The position numbers were made by a program, and so were the translations under genes. Positions 1 to 9,300 of a stretch of DNA of 18,984 bases are shown here, piece after piece (within the stretch, counting starts at the first letter, position 1; each line of letters starts with the position of its first letter). The stretch comes from CAYMJV01 sp964390545. Its GTDB lineage: Bacteria > Desulfobacterota > BSN033 > UBA1163. The notes below the pieces were generated by a model, which saw only the letters and a program-made list of their open reading frames with translations, made no database searches and was not told where the DNA came from. Location of the stretch: NCBI GenBank assembly GCA_964390545.1, contig CAYMJV010000058.1:1-18984 (forward strand). The letters run 5' to 3'.

Positions 1-2
1 CT

Positions 3-2735
3 TTACTAAGACTCCCTGCGATCAATATCTCCATTGCTCCGACAAACCCGATTGCCAAAATCATCCACCTATCAAAATTATCTGTTCAATCACCTGAGCT
101 AACGATTCAGCGGGACCAGACAGGGGCTCCCAATCTCTATCCTTTGATTAAAGGCGAGGAGAAGGTTAAGCGCGAGGAGAAGGCCAAACCTGTTCCTGAA
201 AAGAAGGAAGATTCTTCACCCTTATCGATCGATGTGGATGAGGTTGAACTGTTAGGCGGGAAGGTCTCATTTTCTGATCTTTCCAGGAAGGAGCCTTTTA
301 AAACAGTTCTGAATCCCGTGGAGCTAAAAGTGAATAATTTCAGCAATGGCAAGGACAAAAAGGCAACCTATTCCTTTTTGCTCAGGACAGAAGCCAAAGA
401 GAGCATTAAGCTTGACGGGAACTTCTCGGTAGAACCGCTTCAATCGGAGGGCAAGGTAGAAATCAAATCCATCCCTTTTAAAAAATATTCTCCTTACTAC
501 AAGGAAAATATCTTGTTCGACATTGAGGACGGCCGCCTCGATCTATCCACCCGATACAGATATGCAAAAGGAGGAAAAGGAGAGGAGATCGATCTATCGG
601 GATTAGCCGTCATCCTCAGCTCTCTCCGCTTTAAAAAACCAGAAGAGAACGAAGATTTCTTAAAGATCCCCAACTTCTCGATCAAAGAAACGGATCTCTC
701 TCTTTCAAAAAAAGAAATTAAAATTGGAGCCTTTTCCACTCAGAATGGTGAGCTCTTGGTTAAACGCTTGGCCGGCGGGGATATCAACGTCCTCAAGCTT
801 ATTCCTCCATCCACCTCCCAGCAGGAGCCACCTAAGGAGGAGAAGAGTGCGGAAAAGCCCTGGCTCATCCTGTTGAAGCAAATGTCTATTGAGAATTACA
901 CAATTAACCTGGAAGACCGGGTGCCCTCCGAACCTGTTGTTCTGACCGCAGAAAACCTGAAAATCAGGGGAGAGAATATCTCAACGGCCAAGAATAGTTT
1001 GGGTAAACTCTCCTTCTCTCTTCTTCTCAACAAAAAGGGGACGATTTCCACAGAAGGAAATGTGGGCCTTGAACCGATCTCGGCAGATCTCAAGATGGAT
1101 CTGAAAGAGATTGCGATCGGGCTCGCCCAGCCCTATTTTGCGGATAAAATAAAAATCAACGTGACAGGGGGGGCTTTCTCCACTGCAGGAAACCTTAAGC
1201 TGGCCACTTTGGAAAACAAAGAGATGAAGATGACCTATAGCGGTGACGCCTTATTGGCCAACTTCGCTTCCATTGACAAATTAAATTCAGATGATTTCTT
1301 AAAATGGAAATCCCTTTCTTTTAACGGCATCCAGGTAGGCACCGCCCCTCTTTCTATAGAGGTAAAAGGAATCTCCCTGGCCGATTTCTATGTCCGCCTC
1401 GCCATGAATGCAGATGGGACACTCAATCTCCAGGACATCCTGGAAAAGGGCGAGGTCAAGGAAGCAAAGAAAGAAACAACTCCTCCGCCTGCTCAACCAA
1501 AAGAAGGGACGACCGTCCCCCAAAAGGAGAAAGAGCCCGCAAAGAATATAAAAATTGAGTCCGTCACCTTGCAGGGGGGGAGGATCGACTTCTTAGACCG
1601 ATCGATTCAACCCGAATTTTCACTAAGACTGACTGAGATGGGAGGAAGGGTGTCAGGACTCTCTTCCGAAGAAACGGCCATGGGCGATGTGGAATTGCGG
1701 GGAAAACTCAATGATTTTGCTCCACTTGAGATTGTGGGCAAGATCAATCCTTTGAAAGAAGATCTCTATGTTGACTTGAAAGTCATGTTCAAAGACATCG
1801 ATCTGAGCCCGATGACACCTTATTCAGGAAGGTATGTTGGATACACGATTGAGAAAGGAAAACTCAACTTCGATTTAAAATATCTGATTGTTAAAAAGAA
1901 GCTCGATTCACAAAATCATATCTTTTTCGATCAATTCAATTTCGGTGAGAAGGTGGAGAGCCCCAAGGCGACAAAGTTGCCCGTCAAACTGGCTGTGGCT
2001 CTTCTGAAAGATAGAAAAGGCGAAATCAAGCTGGATATTCCTGTTACCGGAAGTCTGGATGATCCCAAGTTCAGTATCTGGGGAATTATTCTCAAAGTGA
2101 TTATGAATCTCATTACAAAAGCAGCCACCTCTCCCTTTAGTCTTCTTGGAGCTATGGTTGGAGGTGGGGAGGAACTCAGTTATGTAGAATTTGATTATGG
2201 GAGTTCAGCAATCACCGAGTCGAATCTGAAAAAACTGACTACCCTGGCGAAGGCTTTGCAGGATAGGCCTGCCCTCAAAGTGGATGTTGAGGGTCATGTG
2301 GATATGGATCAAGACAGAGAAGGATTAAAGCAGTATCTATTCCAGAGAAAGCTAAAGACTCAAAAATTGAACGAAATAATCAAAAAGGGAGGAGGAGCTA
2401 TTCCGGTTGATGAAGTGAAAATCGAGCCCTCCGAATATGAAAAATATCTTAAAATGGCCTATAAGGAGGAGAAGTTTCCTAAGCCAAGAAATATTGTGGG
2501 CATGGCAAAGGATTTGCCCGCTCCTGAGATGGAAAAATTAATGCTGACCCATATCGAAGTGAAAGAGGGCGATCTAAGATCGCTTGCCTCTCAACGGGGG
2601 ATGCAGGTGAAAGAAGCGATTTTAAAGTCCGGTCAGGTGGAGCCGGAAAGAATATTTATGATTGAACCGAAATCTCTCGCTCCCGAAAAGAAGGAGAAGC
2701 TGAAGGAGAGCCGTGTCGATTTCAGGATAAAATAG
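3..2735 (+). CDS. DUF748/AsmA-like envelope protein with OmpA-like C-terminus (5' partial)
   Basis: This is the C-terminal 910 residues of a large envelope protein of the DUF748 (AsmA-like/YhdP-related) type. The frame is open from base 3 with no stop, so the true start lies upstream of the window; the TTG at 144 is only an internal leucine codon. The visible part shows repeated beta-rich segments of the kind 'ITIQRD...', 'VTLQGGRIDFLDRS' and 'DLKVMFKDIDLSPMTPYSG'. Two Lys/Glu/Pro-rich linkers separate them (window residues about 50-70 and 480-515). A conserved C-terminal block follows (GGGEELSYVEF, residue 720 onward), which resembles an OmpA-like peptidoglycan-binding fold. Family knowledge suggests a periplasm-spanning role in outer-membrane lipid or envelope homeostasis, but the substrate is unproven. 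The stop is TAG at 2733-2735, and a tail-to-tail gene begins 35 bp on. Family assignment is strong; function is inferred. Confidence 0.88.
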   Translation, partial: LLRLPAINISIAPTNPIAKIIHLSKLSVQSPELTIQRDQTGAPNLYPLIKGEEKVKREEKAKPVPEKKEDSSPLSIDVDEVELLGGKVSFSDLSRKEPFKTVLNPVELKVNNFSNGKDKKATYSFLLRTEAKESIKLDGNFSVEPLQSEGKVEIKSIPFKKYSPYYKENILFDIEDGRLDLSTRYRYAKGGKGEEIDLSGLAVILSSLRFKKPEENEDFLKIPNFSIKETDLSLSKKEIKIGAFSTQNGELLVKRLAGGDINVLKLIPPSTSQQEPPKEEKSAEKPWLILLKQMSIENYTINLEDRVPSEPVVLTAENLKIRGENISTAKNSLGKLSFSLLLNKKGTISTEGNVGLEPISADLKMDLKEIAIGLAQPYFADKIKINVTGGAFSTAGNLKLATLENKEMKMTYSGDALLANFASIDKLNSDDFLKWKSLSFNGIQVGTAPLSIEVKGISLADFYVRLAMNADGTLNLQDILEKGEVKEAKKETTPPPAQPKEGTTVPQKEKEPAKNIKIESVTLQGGRIDFLDRSIQPEFSLRLTEMGGRVSGLSSEETAMGDVELRGKLNDFAPLEIVGKINPLKEDLYVDLKVMFKDIDLSPMTPYSGRYVGYTIEKGKLNFDLKYLIVKKKLDSQNHIFFDQFNFGEKVESPKATKLPVKLAVALLKDRKGEIKLDIPVTGSLDDPKFSIWGIILKVIMNLITKAATSPFSLLGAMVGGGEELSYVEFDYGSSAITESNLKKLTTLAKALQDRPALKVDVEGHVDMDQDREGLKQYLFQRKLKTQKLNEIIKKGGGAIPVDEVKIEPSEYEKYLKMAYKEEKFPKPRNIVGMAKDLPAPEMEKLMLTHIEVKEGDLRSLASQRGMQVKEAILKSGQVEPERIFMIEPKSLAPEKKEKLKESRVDFRIK

Positions 2736-2770
2736 AATGCGAGAGAGATTCGAAATTTTCCCGACGAGCC

Positions 2771-3424
2771 TCAAAAAACCCTGTCGTCGGAGAGAAGATT
2801 GAGCAAGGCAAGATGGTCGTCGATATAGGCATCGCTCACAATATCTTTGTTCTTGTAAGCGATGAACTTGACGCCTGATGATTTAGCCGTCTGTTGGTCT
2901 ACCTCAGAATCTCCCACAAAAACAGTTTCCTCTTTGTTCAGATTGAGCTTCCGGAGAATCATCTCTACCGACTCAGGGTGAGGCTTTGGGTTTTTGACAT
3001 CCAGTGCTGTGACGACCATATCGAAAAAGGGCCAAAGATGGAAATGGTCCATGATATATTTCATTGAAGTCGTCCTATTCGTGTTAATAACCCGTAGGAT
3101 GCCATTCGTCTTTAGAAGATTCAAGATTTGAAGGAGATAGGGCTCCATTCTCAGGTAAGTGATGTAGTCTCCCCAATTAATCCCCTTTATTAATTCCAGG
3201 GCCTTCTTCTCCAGGCCATTCCCTTTACCAAAAATGAGTTGGATTGTCTCATAAACCGTATGCATATGAACATATTTGACCTCTTCCTCATTTAAGGGGC
3301 TCCTGCCCACCAAGGCACAGAGGTCATTATACAACTTCTTATTCGCCTCAATGGAATCGAAGAGGACTCCGTCACAATCGTAAATCACACAGCGGATCTT
3401 CCATTTTGGGATTCGGGGATTCAT
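2771..3424 (-). CDS. HAD-superfamily phosphatase (Gph/PpaX-like)
   Basis: A cytoplasmic haloacid-dehalogenase-type hydrolase of 217 residues. All four HAD motifs are visible. Motif I is DCDGVLFD, with nucleophile D16 and acid/base D18. Motif II is the NTNR region near T115, motif III the lysine in NPKPHPE (K147), and motif IV is VGDSEVD (D172, D176). The helical cap between motifs I and II (about residues 24-90) fits subclass I, typical of phosphoglycolate phosphatases and beta-phosphoglucomutase-like enzymes. The substrate cannot be read from sequence. I chose the ATG at 3424, which has a purine-rich AAGAAAAGA just upstream; an in-frame TTG at 3445 would add seven residues but has no better ribosome site. 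It is the last minus-strand gene after a histidine phosphatase, separated by a REP-pair element, and ends tail-to-tail with the DUF748 gene. Confidence 0.9.
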   Translation of the reverse strand: MNPRIPKWKIRCVIYDCDGVLFDSIEANKKLYNDLCALVGRSPLNEEEVKYVHMHTVYETIQLIFGKGNGLEKKALELIKGINWGDYITYLRMEPYLLQILNLLKTNGILRVINTNRTTSMKYIMDHFHLWPFFDMVVTALDVKNPKPHPESVEMILRKLNLNKEETVFVGDSEVDQQTAKSSGVKFIAYKNKDIVSDAYIDDHLALLNLLSDDRVF

Positions 3425-3472
3425 ACAATCTTTTCTTTCTTTCAATGGGAGATAGGACCCTGTATTGTCTTT

Positions 3473-3533
3473 TGTAGGGTCTGTTCCCCGAACAGACCTA
3501 AGGATTCGGTTCGCTCGGTGAGCGAACCCTACA
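3473..3533. repeat. REP-pair (BIME-like) element, copy 1
   Basis: This 61-bp element has two perfect hairpins bounded by inverted TGTAGG/CCTACA ends. Hairpin 1 (3478-3498) has a 9-bp stem GGTCTGTTC/GAACAGACC and loop CCC. Hairpin 2 (3508-3528) has stem GGTTCGCTC/GAGCGAACC and loop GGT. A GTAG tetranucleotide (3474-3477) abuts the first hairpin, and its complement CTAC (3529-3532) abuts the second. This is the arrangement known for REP sequences processed by RAYT (TnpA-REP) transposases. It sits between two same-strand genes, a usual place for such elements. A second copy with the same geometry but unrelated stem sequences is at 17658-17737. Confidence 0.85.
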
Positions 3534-3547
3534 TTTTGTGGAGAAAC

Positions 3548-4183
3548 CTACAGAATCACTTCCTGGCCTACCAAGACAAGCCCTTCCCTGGCCTGTCCAT
3601 CCATGTAATGAAAGATCTTAGCCTCACCATTTCTCTGAATCAAATAGAGCATATCGTTGGTCTGCTCGATCTTCAAGACCTTCTCCGCCGGATACTCCAT
3701 GAGCATCCCGATCAATAATCGATTAACGACCCGGTGGCCTACGACCAGGACTTCCTGGCCCTCATGACCCCACAGGAGTCTTTCCATAAAAGGTTTAACC
3801 CGGTCAGCTACGTCCGCATAATTCTCCGCCCCAGGAATACGATAGACGAACCGATTATCCTTAAACCTCTCCCACTCTGACCTCAGTTCCTCATCAAAGT
3901 GATGAAGAAGTTTTCCCTCCAGAATTCCGAAGGCGATCTCATCCAGCGCAGGTTGGCTCTGGATGGGAAGCCCGAAATGATTTGCAAGGGGCTCTGCGGT
4001 GAGAATGGATCTCTGCCGGGTGCTGGTGTAGATGGCAGACAGGGGACGATCTTTAAGATGATGGCGCAGGGCTAAGCTCTGGGCATACCCTTTGGGACTG
4101 AGTCCGGGATCGCTTCGTCCCTGTATCCTGCCCTCCTCGTTCCACGTTGTCTCCCCATGCCGCGCAATATAAACCTTTATCAA
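3548..4183 (-). CDS. Histidine phosphatase family protein (phosphoglycerate mutase-like)
   Basis: A 211-residue branch-1 histidine phosphatase. The phosphorylated histidine is in ARHGETTWNEEGRIQG (R8-H9-G10-E11). Supporting features are arginine R58 in TSTRQRS, the acid/base glutamate in LDEIAFGILEG (E82) and the second active-site histidine in VVGHR (H150). Length and motifs fit the CobC/GpmB-like group, covering alpha-ribazole phosphatase, broad phosphatase or 2,3-diphosphoglycerate-independent mutase relatives; the substrate cannot be assigned. The start codon is TTG (4183-4181), supported by AGAGGAG at 4189-4195 with a 5-nt spacer; no nearby ATG fits the family N-terminus. It lies 33 bp after pbpC on the same strand and is probably co-transcribed with it. 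A role in wall synthesis would be guilt by association only. Confidence 0.93.
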   Translation of the reverse strand: MIKVYIARHGETTWNEEGRIQGRSDPGLSPKGYAQSLALRHHLKDRPLSAIYTSTRQRSILTAEPLANHFGLPIQSQPALDEIAFGILEGKLLHHFDEELRSEWERFKDNRFVYRIPGAENYADVADRVKPFMERLLWGHEGQEVLVVGHRVVNRLLIGMLMEYPAEKVLKIEQTNDMLYLIQRNGEAKIFHYMDGQAREGLVLVGQEVIL

Positions 4184-4188
4184 GAAAG

Positions 4189-4195
4189 CTCCTCT
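4189..4195 (-). promoter_or_regulatory. Shine-Dalgarno site fixing a TTG start
   Basis: On the minus strand AGAGGAG lies 5 nt before the TTG that opens the histidine phosphatase. It decides the start, because the conserved RHGE motif follows seven residues later and no ATG or GTG is placed as well. Confidence 0.7.
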
Positions 4196-4216
4196 CTTTT
4201 GTCTAACCTGAAGGTC

Positions 4217-6340
4217 TCAATTTTCTGATGGGCCTCTTACCTCAAAATGGATAGAATCGACGATCCGATCTTCTCTATCACAAAGCGTGAGGGCATGGGT
4301 TCCCGCTCTTGGTGTCCACGGTAAAATACTTCCAACTTTGCTCATTGTATGACCATTGAGAACCCACCGCAAGCCTTCTTCGTTGGTTTGACAGATGAAA
4401 AAGATTTTTTGCAGCTCTGGAGGGATATCTGGATCGAGGGCAATCACAGTGCCTGAAGGAGGGTAGACGATTCGCTGATTGAACTGGCCTATTCTCTTAT
4501 CTTTAGAATGAGGCTCTGTTCCTTGGATAAACCACTCTTCTCTTGAGGCCTCCACCCCTTGAGGAAAATTAATTTCCCTTTTTACGATCCTCGCTGGAGG
4601 TCCTTTCTTTGGGCTTACATCATCTCGATGGAGCCAGTTCATCATCTCAATCCAAATCGGAGCGGCCCCCGTGACACCGCTTACGTTCCACATCGGTTCT
4701 CCAGAAAAGTTGCCCACCCAGACTCCAACCGTGTATTTCTCTGAATATCCGACGCACCAGTTATCCCTCATATCTTTACTCGTACCCGTCTTGACGGCTG
4801 TCCAAAATCGGGTGGCCAGTGAATTTTCGAGACCAAAGGTGAGGCTTCGAGCCTCTCTATCCGACAATATATCCGAGACCAGAAAGGTTGCTTCCTTGGT
4901 AAATATCTGTTTTGAAGTGAACGGATGACCGGCTTCAAAGGTGAGGTGAAGTTCACTCCATGAACCATGATTGGCCAGGGTTCGATAGGCATTGACCAAT
5001 TCCCAGAGGCACACATCAACAGACCCCAGGGCGAGAGAAGGACCGTAAAAGTCACCCGATTCATTCAGGCCCTTCATGCCTAACGCTCGCAGTTTTTTTA
5101 GGAATGGCTCAATTCCAACCAATGAAAGAGTTCTCACGGCAGGTATATTTAAGGAGGAGGCTAATGCCATTCGCGCAGTCACGAACCCTCTAAACTGGGA
5201 ATCATAATTTTGGGGTTGGTACACACCGCCTAAAACGGCAAGATCAAGAGGAGCGTCGTGCAATAGGGAAGCCGGGGTCAAAATACGCCGATCAAAAGCG
5301 AGCGCGTAGAGAAAAGGTTTTAAGGAAGACCCTGCTTGCCTTTTGGCTTGAACCCCGTCCACAAACCGGCTAGATAAAGGCTCACCGCTGTGACTACCAT
5401 AGGCCAGGATATCCCCTGTTCTGTTTTCAACAACGAGAATCGCTCCGTCTCTGACATTCTGTGTCCTCAGTGGAAGAAGATGGTATATCATACAATCCAG
5501 GGCAAAGCGCTGGATACGGCTGTCCAACGTACAAACCAAGGGAGATCCATTCTCCCGATCCTTTAACAACGGTCTGGCAATATGGGGGGCGAGAGCCACC
5601 CGCGGGTGCAGAAAATTTGGCCCCAAGGTTACCTGTTTAATTCTGGGCTGAATTTCTCCCTCACTGATTTGCCAATTCATCGACTGATTGAGATGGGAAA
5701 CCCTTTTGGCTAAGTCTGATGAAGGGGCATTGGGCGACCGAATCAAGGATGCAAGGATGAGAGACTCTAATCGATCAAGGCCATGAGCCTCTTTACCAAA
5801 TAAGCCCCTCGAGGCCGCAGCACCCCCCTGAAGTTCTCCGTGGAAGGTGACCAGGTTCAGATAGGCCTCGAAGATCTCTTTCTTTGACCATTTCTCTTCA
5901 ATCTCCCATGCCTCCAGAACCTGTTTTCCCTTTTGCCAGATCGATTTTCTCCCTTTCTTGGACTGGAGTTCTCTATTCAAAAGGGAAGCCAATTGCATCG
6001 TAACAGTGCTGGCTCCCCTCAGGCTTTCTGTGGTAAGTCCCTGGAGAACTGCACCCCCAATCGATTTGTAATCAACTCCTGAGTGTCCATAGAACCTTCT
6101 GTCCTCTGCGTGAATCACCGCTTCCTGAAATGCAGGGGAAATGTTTTCTAGAGATGTCCATTCAAGTCTTCTTCGACTCTTATCTGTTCTCAATTCATGG
6201 AGGAGCTCGCCATGCCGATCCATTAAAAGAGATTCGGATGTCGTATAGGACTTGCGCACCTCTTCAAACGATGGGAGAGCCTCGGCCGCTTCAGTCAAGA
6301 GAAGAGACAAAACAAGAAGGGAAAGGAACCGTTTCATCAT
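4217..6340 (-). CDS. pbpC: Penicillin-binding protein 1C (bifunctional glycosyltransferase/transpeptidase)
   Basis: A class A penicillin-binding protein of 707 residues. After a short N-terminal hydrophobic anchor (about 5-20) comes the GT51 glycosyltransferase domain, with catalytic E79 in HAEDRRFYGHSGVD and the RGASTVTMQL motif at 108-117. The transpeptidase domain shows SSLK with Ser338 as likely acyl-enzyme nucleophile, SLN at 396-398 and KTGT at 517-520. The last 100 or so residues match the BiPBP_C domain typical of PBP1C. It polymerises and cross-links peptidoglycan from the inner membrane, facing the periplasm. The start ATG overlaps the stop of the macroglobulin gene (ATGA, 6337-6340), implying translational coupling. 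This macroglobulin-pbpC pairing is well known in Proteobacteria (yfhM-pbpC), where the pair is thought to link wall repair with defence against proteases. Confidence 0.96.
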   Translation of the reverse strand: MMKRFLSLLVLSLLLTEAAEALPSFEEVRKSYTTSESLLMDRHGELLHELRTDKSRRRLEWTSLENISPAFQEAVIHAEDRRFYGHSGVDYKSIGGAVLQGLTTESLRGASTVTMQLASLLNRELQSKKGRKSIWQKGKQVLEAWEIEEKWSKKEIFEAYLNLVTFHGELQGGAAASRGLFGKEAHGLDRLESLILASLIRSPNAPSSDLAKRVSHLNQSMNWQISEGEIQPRIKQVTLGPNFLHPRVALAPHIARPLLKDRENGSPLVCTLDSRIQRFALDCMIYHLLPLRTQNVRDGAILVVENRTGDILAYGSHSGEPLSSRFVDGVQAKRQAGSSLKPFLYALAFDRRILTPASLLHDAPLDLAVLGGVYQPQNYDSQFRGFVTARMALASSLNIPAVRTLSLVGIEPFLKKLRALGMKGLNESGDFYGPSLALGSVDVCLWELVNAYRTLANHGSWSELHLTFEAGHPFTSKQIFTKEATFLVSDILSDREARSLTFGLENSLATRFWTAVKTGTSKDMRDNWCVGYSEKYTVGVWVGNFSGEPMWNVSGVTGAAPIWIEMMNWLHRDDVSPKKGPPARIVKREINFPQGVEASREEWFIQGTEPHSKDKRIGQFNQRIVYPPSGTVIALDPDIPPELQKIFFICQTNEEGLRWVLNGHTMSKVGSILPWTPRAGTHALTLCDREDRIVDSIHFEVRGPSEN

Positions 6341-9300
6341 GGATGTACCTCAATCATCTGGTTCGGGATTTCTCCTAACATCTCCGGGAAATAGAGTGCC
6401 TCCACCCTCGTTGTAGGAAGTTGAAAACGACCGCTCTGATTCAGCCGTAGGGTATATTCCACCACCCAACTTCCTTTAGGAACATATTCGTAATAGGCCC
6501 GGAATGCTTCAAAAGAACGTTCCTCAAAGGCTGGCCAGACCCACCCTTTCCGTTCCTCCCCCTTGGTCAGAAGTTCTGAATCTCTGGCAAGTCCCTTTCC
6601 AAGAATGGAGGTTCCTGCAGGAACAGGATCGCTTACCACAACCCAGGTCTGGTCTGCCTGAGCCTCTAATTCAAGCCGGACGCGAAGGATATCCCCGCGG
6701 TTCCACTGATGGGGATGTCTCCGTTCAATTGGGATGACTGTCTTTTTAATCTTATATCCGCTCGAGAATGGCTCTTTAAGAGGAATCGCCACAAGACTCT
6801 GAAAGGTTACCCAAGGTTGTCCTGCTCCTTGATGGGAAACCAAAAGCTCCTCTTTCTTCGTTGGCCAAGGGAATAAAGAACTCTTCCCCTTCGGAGACAC
6901 CTTCCAATCTGTGATGTGAGATTGTCCCAATAAGGTGGCACGGGTTGTGCCGGACACTGGAACGGCCTCAAAGGCCTTTGAAAACTTCTCCACGGCCAGG
7001 ACGCCCCAGGCGTTGGCAAGCGTCAAATCCCAGGCTCCCTTCTTCTGGCGCGCCAAAGCACCCTGCAGCAGCCTGGGCATATCCTCTTTCCATTTCTCCA
7101 GATTGAGCAAGGGCAATATGACGCGAACGGCATTGACGTCATTAGAGACCATGAGCCACCATAGACAATCCGACCCTTCTGTCGAAAACCCCATGACCGT
7201 CCCCTGGAAATTGAGGCGGGATCGGATGATCTGTTCTGCTTCTTTGATCCGCTCCCCACGATTTGGAATGACATCCTCCTTCTGCAGAAGATTCATCCAG
7301 TCAATCACGGCCGAGGTTGGCCATAGATTTGGCTCGATGGAGATCGTATTCAACCATTTGGATTCAAATTTTTTATTCCGTGATAATGCCTCCATGGCTG
7401 TCAATTTTCTGATGGAGTGATCGGCGGTTGGAAAAGGAGAATATCTGAGAATCGAACCCTCAATATACTTCTTCAGACCACCCTCCATTTTCTCTCTTGT
7501 CTCCTCAGGAATGCTCCATCCCGCTTCATGACCAATGGCAAGGACGTAAGAGGTTAGGATGGAGCTTCCATATTGGCAGGTGGGGAAATACTTGACCAAT
7601 CCATCGGAGTCAAGATGGGAGGGAAGGTCCATCATCCACCTCTTCCAGAGACCCTCGCTTCTGAGCGCAACGGCAACCGAGATCTTTTGCTCCATACAAG
7701 TATAGGGATAGCTCGTCATATAATCGATGACCCCATTCAATCCCTCTGCAACCTTGGGTCGTATTGTCACCCTGACACCCCCACGGCCCGGAAGGGCATC
7801 TTTAGGCCTTTCAATCGAGATAGACGCATCCTTTTCGATTTGGGAGAGTGTCGCTTGAAATGTTCTAACCGGTACGGGAGGAACGACCTTCTGGGTCATT
7901 TTGAGGCGGTCCGTCTCAGAGCCCCCTTTCACCTCCATCTCCCACCGCAGTATTTCAATATTAAAAGGCACGGTCACATCCCAGCCGATCTCTTTAGCCT
8001 CTCCTGGCTGCAGAGGAATGATGTGGGGCTTCAAAGATTCTCGAAGCCCTGCCACTTTTCCAGAGACATTAACTTCCAGGCTCCGGTTCGTTGTATTTCG
8101 AACCGTAAACCCGGCTTGAAATCGATCTCCTTCCCTGACCACAGGAGGAAGCCCCGACAAGATCATTAAATCCTGTGTCGATTGAATGGATAGGGAGCCT
8201 GTTCCGAAGAGACCTGTCCCTCCTGTAGCCACAGCTACGATCCGGAAACTGGTGATGGAGTCATTCAAAGGTACTTCGACCGATGCCTCCCCGTTCGCAT
8301 CGAGGGGAAGTCGAGCCTTCCATAGAAGAAGGGTATCGAATAATTCCCTTGTTGTCTGCTTTCCTCCAGCACCCCCATGAGGAAGCGCTTTCAGACCAAA
8401 GTGGCGTTTTCCAATCACCTGCATCTGAGCTGTCGAGGTATGAATGCCATAACCCCTTCGTCCCATCATCGCAGATAGGATTTCCCAACTCCGGTTGGCC
8501 ATCAGTTCAAGGAGCCCTTCATCTACAGCGGCCAGAGCAACTTCACTTCCTTGAGGAGGGACCTTTCCCTCTGAGGTCATCACCTTGATCTTGACCTTTG
8601 CCTTCTGTCGAACTTTATAGACCTTTCGATCTGATGTGACATTCACCTTCAGCTCATGCGCCTTCCAACCTACATTGATCTCAGCAATTCCAAGCTTATA
8701 AACAGGCTTACCAAGGTCAACCATCGCGGTTGCCTTTATCCAGGGCAGCCGGCCCCTCACAACAAGAGCAGAAACAAAGACGTTCGGTGCATAGGATCCC
8801 TTAACGGGTATCTCAATAACTGGCTTCTTACCGGAGATTCTCTTCACCCAGGTTTCCATGACCCCTTCCCGTTCCACCGTGATCAAGGCCATTGCGCTTC
8901 TGAAGGGCATACGGACCTGAAAGACTGCAGTCTCACCAGGCTCGTATCTTTTTTTCTCAGGAAGAAGGTCAATCCGGTCGTGATCGCCCACTTCAAACCA
9001 CCATTCCCCTTTTTCCGCCACCCAAACCTCTCTATTGGCGAACGTCGTATTCCCAACCTCATCAAAAGTCTGAGCCTGAAGGATCACATTTCCAGAAACA
9101 GGCGATTTGACCTCGCAGATCAGAAGGCCGTTGGAATCAGTCTTCCCTTCACAGAGGGCTGCAATTCTCTTCGTCTCCACCGAATGCTCGTATGCATAAA
9201 ATCCCCCAACAAGGCGCTTTCGATGGGTGTAAGTCTTCCTTTCAAAAAGATCAATGTTGACAGGGGCATTTGGAACGGGTTTGTTTGAGAGATCGAGCAC

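Noticed and set aside
144..146. TTG as the start of the first plus-strand gene
   Set aside because: The frame is open back to base 3 and the upstream residues fit the family, so the gene enters from outside the window.
2761..2790. Inverted repeat CCGACGA/TCGTCGG between the convergent DUF748 and HAD genes as a terminator
   Set aside because: It has a 7-bp stem, a 16-nt loop and no T-run on either strand, and one arm lies in the HAD coding region.
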